Below are positions 59,660 to 64,000 of a stretch of DNA of 64,000 nt, in pieces. The notes beneath the pieces were generated by a model. The model ran no database searches, was not told where the DNA came from, and saw only the letters and a program-made list of their open reading frames with translations. The position numbers were made by a program, and so were the translations under genes. Each line of letters opens with the position of its first letter. Within the stretch, counting starts at the first letter, position 1. Source of the DNA: Blastomyces gilchristii SLH14081 (lineage: Eukaryota > Ascomycota > Eurotiomycetes > Onygenales > Ajellomycetaceae); assembly GCF_000003855.2 (NCBI RefSeq), contig NW_003101670.1, forward strand, positions 768,841 through 832,840, read 5' to 3'.

Positions 59660-60098
59660 CTGATTTCTTGTATTATTATTATTATTATTATTCTTCAATT
59701 ATAGATGTATACAGTCAGAGACTATGACATCTACCTGAGAATCTTTAGTTCTCAGGGTTTTTCCTATATCTATAGAGTCAACTATTATATACTTATCAAC
59801 TTCAGATATGCAAAATCAGAAAATTCCAGCCCAGAATACAAAAACTGTTTACAAATTGCAGTATTTCAACACCTATTAATACTTTGAAATCATTTGAAAA
59901 TATCATGATAAAGGAAAAGAGAACATAGTCTTAAAGATAGACATATTAAATAGATAGATAGAAAAGAACAGAAAGAAACAAGTACAGTAAAGAGAGACTA
60001 TAACAAAATAAAATTATTAAAAGATAGTGTATAGCTGTTTTAACAGACTATATCTAATCAATTTTCATCTCTTTATATTCAGATACTTCTGAGTTGAG

Positions 60099-60655
60099 TC
60101 ATTTTCTTATAGCTGCTTGAGTTTCTGATAGAAAGTCTATTAAGTATTTAAGTTCTGTCTCAGTTGAGAATAAGAACCTCATATTTAATTGATTTAAATC
60201 ATACTTCTTCTTTAATCTGACTCTGAGACTATTGTATAATGCATAATGTATTACAATATACTCAGAATTCTCATTTGTATTACAGAATAAGTACTCTGTT
60301 AAATCAAATCTATCATTAAATCTTTGTATATAGGATTTGAAATAACCATGTCCTAGTTTTAGCTAAATTATGAATGAGAATATTTTCTTTTTACATTTAA
60401 TTGAACAAGATTTTCACTTTGATTTTATCTTAAATCTTGAATAATGTATACTCTTCTTTTGTTTCTGTCAGCTTTCATTTCACTTGTTTAAAATAAGATT
60501 CTTTTATCTTTCTCTTCATAAAAGATCAGGACACTGTTTTTTGAATAGATCTGCTTAATTCTGAATTCTTTTTTGCGACTGAATCAGTCAATTCATTGCT
60601 ATGAATATTCATATGAGCAGGAACTCAATGCAGATGAATTATCAGTTTAGATGTT
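60099..60655 (-). pseudogene. LINE ORF2 C-terminus: RNase H and Cys-His tail (in S3)
   Basis: At about 60645-60560 on minus a frame reads VPAHMNIHSNELTDSVAKK, the W-x-P-x-H..G..GNE-x-AD-x-x-AK signature that ends the RNase H of I/Tad-type LINEs. Then 60364-60099 is open for about 88 codons: GHGYFKSYIQRFN, LFCNTNENSEYIVIHYALY (remnant C..C..H..C pattern) and a C-terminal helix ending at a TGA. Upstream coding (endonuclease, RT) is absent. Stops and frame changes separate the two parts, so it is not active. Confidence 0.75.
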
Positions 60656-61335
60656 CTTCTCTTTTGAACTACAGGCGCTAGCCACCCGCAGGATGCATCT
60701 TAAGCTAATTACATTTAACTCTCTATAATTAACTGACCACTGCATCTGTCCTCTCAGGCCAGTCACTAATTTCCAGAGATGTTAGTTAGTGACTGTCATC
60801 ACTCACTTGATGATGTACACACCAAGCTTCCGATTGCTGATCTCGGCCTCATTAGATGCTTATAGGCCTATCAATCAGCTGTCATGGCCTTGCCCTGTGT
60901 TAGGAACTAATCATAGGCTTGATGACTGCAGTTCTCCCTGCCAGTATTAGAACTTGACAGTGAGCTTGCAGGCTCTAGCCTATCAGAGTGCTCTGCCTAG
61001 AGCCTAGATACACATCTAGACCTGCTAGTTGAGTAGTTTTCAAAATCATTCTCTGTATTTGAGAGGGGAGCTAGGCTCTGATAACAGCTCTAGTTAGGGA
61101 CTCACTTAAGTAGTGTATAATCACTACATTAGGCTTGGCTCTATATCATTAGAACCTTGACAGGTGCACAGTAGAGTAGTGAGACATTGACATCTCATAC
61201 CAGCCCTAGTGAGTGTTCGCAGAATCTCACTTAACTAGTAGCTTGACTTGCAGTAGGGAGTTCTACTTCACATCAAGCCTTACTAATTAGACTCAGCCTC
61301 TATTACATGAGGGCTTTCATGGGTAAGAAGTGGCA

Positions 61336-61417
61336 GGTGCCAGCAGTGAGATTCGAACCCATGCACCTCTAATGTGTGTGGTCTTGATTATCAGTCTTAT
61401 CAACTGAGTCACACTGG
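61336..61417 (-). promoter_or_regulatory. tRNA-like head with A and B boxes (S3)
   Basis: On minus: A-box-like TGACTCAGTTGA (61400-61411) and B box GGTTCGAATCT (61349-61359). GCCAGTG near the start pairs with TGCTGGC near 61342 as an acceptor-like stem (including wobble pairs), though the first base overlaps the target duplication. Anticodon arm not convincing. A different tRNA ancestor from S1 and S2. Confidence 0.75.
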
Positions 61418-61432
61418 CTGATTTCTTGTATT

Positions 61433-64000
61433 CTCTCAGTGCATTTAACATGAACTTTTCTTATATCTGATTTACAGAACTTTTATCTATGAAATCAGAT
61501 CTGTGACTGATTGCATTATATATTACAGTATCTGACTTCTTTCAGTATTTAATATTAAGATTATATACTTGAAACTCTGAGATTCAACATACTAAGCATT
61601 TGATAGGTTTTATTATTAATTATAGATAGATAAGACTTTCATAATCTGTAATCATTATTATTGTATATGTGTTATTAATATATCTATCTCATAATATCAG
61701 TGCATACTTGATTACTAGTAATTTCTTTTTATATACTGAGTAATTGAGCTCAGCATCTGATAGTTTTCTATTATTATACATTACTAAGTGCAGCTTGCCA
61801 TTCTTACTCATCTGTTGAAGAGTGTCTCTTATAGCTCATTTAAATGCATCTGTCTCAATGTAGAAAGATTTATTACAATCTGATTAAATAAGCACTGAGA
61901 ATATTATTACACATTCTCTCAATGTGAGAAAAGTCTTCTTATATACAGTATTTTAGATGATTGAATGAAACTTCTTCTTATACAGATTTGCATTTATTTC
62001 TCTTAAGAGATCTAAGAGTGATACAGATATTCATGCAAAATCCTTGATGAACTTGTAATAATATAAGATTAACTCAAGAAACTGTTGTATATGATGTACA
62101 TTTCTCAGTCACAGTTAATTTACTATGACATTCAATTTCTCTGAGATAAGATATATACAGTCATCACTCACTATATATTCTATGAACTTCAACTCTTTCA
62201 TTTCAAACACACACTTTGTTGATTTGATATAGAGCTTATACTCTGTCAGAGTTATAAGCACTTTATCAAGATACTTCAGATGTTCATTGTATAAGTTTGA
62301 AAAGACTAGAATGTTATCAAGATATACAAGACATGAGATTTCATTTTATTTATAAAGAATTGTATTCATCATTATTTGAAAGATGACAGACACATTTGTC
62401 AGACTGAATAATATGATCAGGAATTCAAACTTTCTTCATTATATATTAAACACAGTTTGCAGGACTGACAGTTCATCTACATGAATCTGTCAGTATTCTG
62501 AGAGAAGATCAATCTTCAATAGATATCAGGTGTTTTCAACTGTATTCAACTATTATTGAATCTGTGACAGTGAATATTCATTCTTGATTATAAGCTTATT
62601 AAGTGCTTGATAATCAATACACATCTGTCACTCTTCATTCATCTTTTTCATAAATAGGACTGGAAAGCCTCACACACTTGATGAGAGTCATATAAGATCA
62701 CATTCTAAAAGATCAGTGATCTGATGCTTCTGTTCTTTGAGATGCATTTGTGACAGAGAGTATACATTCTGATTGACTGGTTTTGCATTCTCTGTATCAA
62801 TCTTATGTACAAATCCTCATTTCAGCAGCAATTCTGATGAAAGATCTGTTCAGAAGACCTTCTCATACTTCTTCAGAAGCTTCTTTATACACTTGTTCTT
62901 CTGTATATTCTTTATCTTGATTTTCTCTGCTTCTGAATTCTGTATAACATACAGAATACTTTCAGATAAGGTCTTGTGAATCATTCTCTTTGCTTATTAA
63001 TGTGTAAGCAGATTTAATCCTTCTATATCAGAGACATGAAATGTCCTTCTCATATCAGTTGATAGAATTGTATGAACTGTTTTCTTTCTATCAGTCAACT
63101 GTATATAACATGTACATCATTGAATCTGTGGATTGAATCTTTGAAATCAATCAAGTCTGAGAATAAGGTTGTATTTCACATTCTGCAGCTCTCATGCTCA
63201 AATATAGCAAGATCATTCTCTGAAGTGCAAGGGAACTCTTACTCTTACAGATGATATGAAATATCAGTTATCAGATAATCTTATACATCAGGAATTCTTC
63301 ACTCAGCAGACTTCTTTCAGTCTTCAGATCATATAATCATCAATATATTATATAGAAGCTTCTGTGTCTGCTAACACTTTTGCAGTCATCTCTTGATTCT
63401 TACTCAAGTGTCTCTTATACATTAATATTTCAGGTCTCAAGACATTGAGATGAGTGTTCACTTCATTCTTGCCTGCACCTCAGTCAGAAGTCTGCTTTCT
63501 CTTAATATTCACAGAATTCAGAGAGTCATCTAACACACACATCTCTTTCACTTTGAAGACTTTTCATAGAATATCAGTGAGTGTCTCTGAGCTCACTAAT
63601 TCTGCTAGTTTTTTAACTCTCTTACTTCTTCTGACTGTACACACTGAGTGCAATCTTTTGTACTATGATTTTGATATTCACAGTTGAAGCAAGCTCAATG
63701 CTCATGATATCAAGGTTTTCACTCAGAGAATCTCTTTTTCAGGGGATTCAGTACTTTAGCAATGACATTCAGATCTAGATTCATCACATTCAGATGTATA
63801 ACTTGTGTTGTAGAAGTCTGATTACTCATTCTCTGCTGAGACATACTCAATTGCAGTATTTTCTGTCATAATTGACTCATTTGTTCCTGTACAATGAGAA
63901 TATTGTATACTTTCTTCACTGTGCTTGACTGTGAGATTAAGCATTTTCATTCTACTCTCAACTCAGATGTAAGATCATGAATGAAGATCTGTAAACAGAA
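61433..64000 (-). pseudogene. Pol (RNase H, RT, protease) and start of gag of A/C
   Basis: Collinear with B 52140-54900. RNase H about 61550-62000; RT about 62060-63000 with the mutated Y-x-DD region near 62320; protease near 63330; gag zinc-knuckle region near 63650; gag continues off the window. Sense frames are broken throughout; open frames on the plus strand here are shadows. Confidence 0.8.

Larger units (their letters stand above)
59675..61417 (-). mobile_element. Retroposon S3: tRNA-headed element carrying a LINE RNase H frame, 1.74 kb
   Basis: Minus-strand: head at 61417-61336, non-coding body to about 60680, LINE coding remnant about 60650-60099, LINE 3' untranslated region to 59700, AAT tail 59675-59693. 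Flanked by a perfect 15-bp duplication CTGATTTCTTGTATT (59660-59674 and 61418-61432). The 3' ~320 bp match the tail of S2. The tRNA head upstream of LINE coding sequence makes it a chimera of SINE and LINE. It is GC-richer than its surroundings in the body. Confidence 0.9.
45982..64000 (-). mobile_element. A/C: Ty3/Gypsy element of the D/B family, continues beyond window
   Basis: Its 3' LTR (45982-46661, split by MITE4) abuts hAT2. Internal sequence runs 46662-47926, is interrupted by B, resumes at 56469 and continues to the window end still inside gag. Both parts align collinearly with B and D. It also hosts retroposons S1 and S3. The 5' LTR lies to the right outside the window. Confidence 0.9.

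Noticed and set aside
59705..59887. 60-codon plus-strand frame
   Set aside because: Antisense of the LINE-type 3' untranslated region shared by S2 and S3; no similarity to a protein.
61336..61417. Functional tRNA gene
   Set aside because: Acceptor-like pairing exists, but no credible anticodon arm, and it is the head of a 1.74-kb retroposon with a 15-bp duplication.

Overview
The window is a gene-free block of nested, degraded transposable elements. It is AT-rich, almost without CpG, and its copies differ from each other almost only by C-to-T and G-to-A transitions that scatter stop codons through every coding region. Dense transition decay together with Ty3/Gypsy chromoviruses, hAT elements and a Tad/I-like LINE is what repeat-induced point mutation (RIP) leaves in filamentous ascomycetes. 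That is the organism I infer; the species cannot be named. I see no host gene, no canonical tRNA or rRNA gene and no CRISPR array. Two runs of 100 N are assembly gaps.

Layout. The oldest layer, R0 (1505-10472), is a broken minus-strand Gypsy element carrying two hAT elements and a MITE. The left edge holds the 3' end of another hAT (1-524) and a Cys-rich reading frame. hAT1 (3129-9013) is complete. hAT2 starts at 10473, runs backwards and is still unfinished at 45981, because it was split by Gypsy element D (11979-36364), Gypsy element E (36482-42671), a tRNA-headed retroposon (43052-44114) and Gypsy element A/C (45982 to beyond the window end). D was split by Gypsy element Y (20262-35860), and Y's 3' LTR was split by a second copy of its own family, X (20775-28578). 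A/C was split by a complete copy of its own family, B (47927-56464), and by two tRNA-headed retroposons (59069-59444, 59675-61417). Four 506-bp hAT-derived MITEs sit in R0, D, E and A/C. Almost every boundary is fixed by a target-site duplication: 4 bp for the D/B family, 5 bp for E, X and Y, 8 bp for hAT and MITE, 14-15 bp for the retroposons.

How the parts relate. X, Y and R0 are one Gypsy family (LTR 533-536 bp, chromodomain). D, B and A/C are a second (LTR 166-184 bp, no chromodomain seen). E is a third (LTR 309 bp, chromodomain). The first two families carry, between pol and the 3' LTR, an accessory reading frame on the strand opposite to pol, with a Ser/Thr-rich part, a CxxC-type Cys cluster and a C-terminal helical segment. 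It recurs in D, B, A/C, X and Y and is the best candidate here for something not well described. The second is the trio of tRNA-headed retroposons: two share the tail of a LINE, and one of these carries a LINE RNase H reading frame behind a tRNA-like head.

All coordinates of decayed coding regions are approximate; LTR, TIR and TSD coordinates were read base by base.
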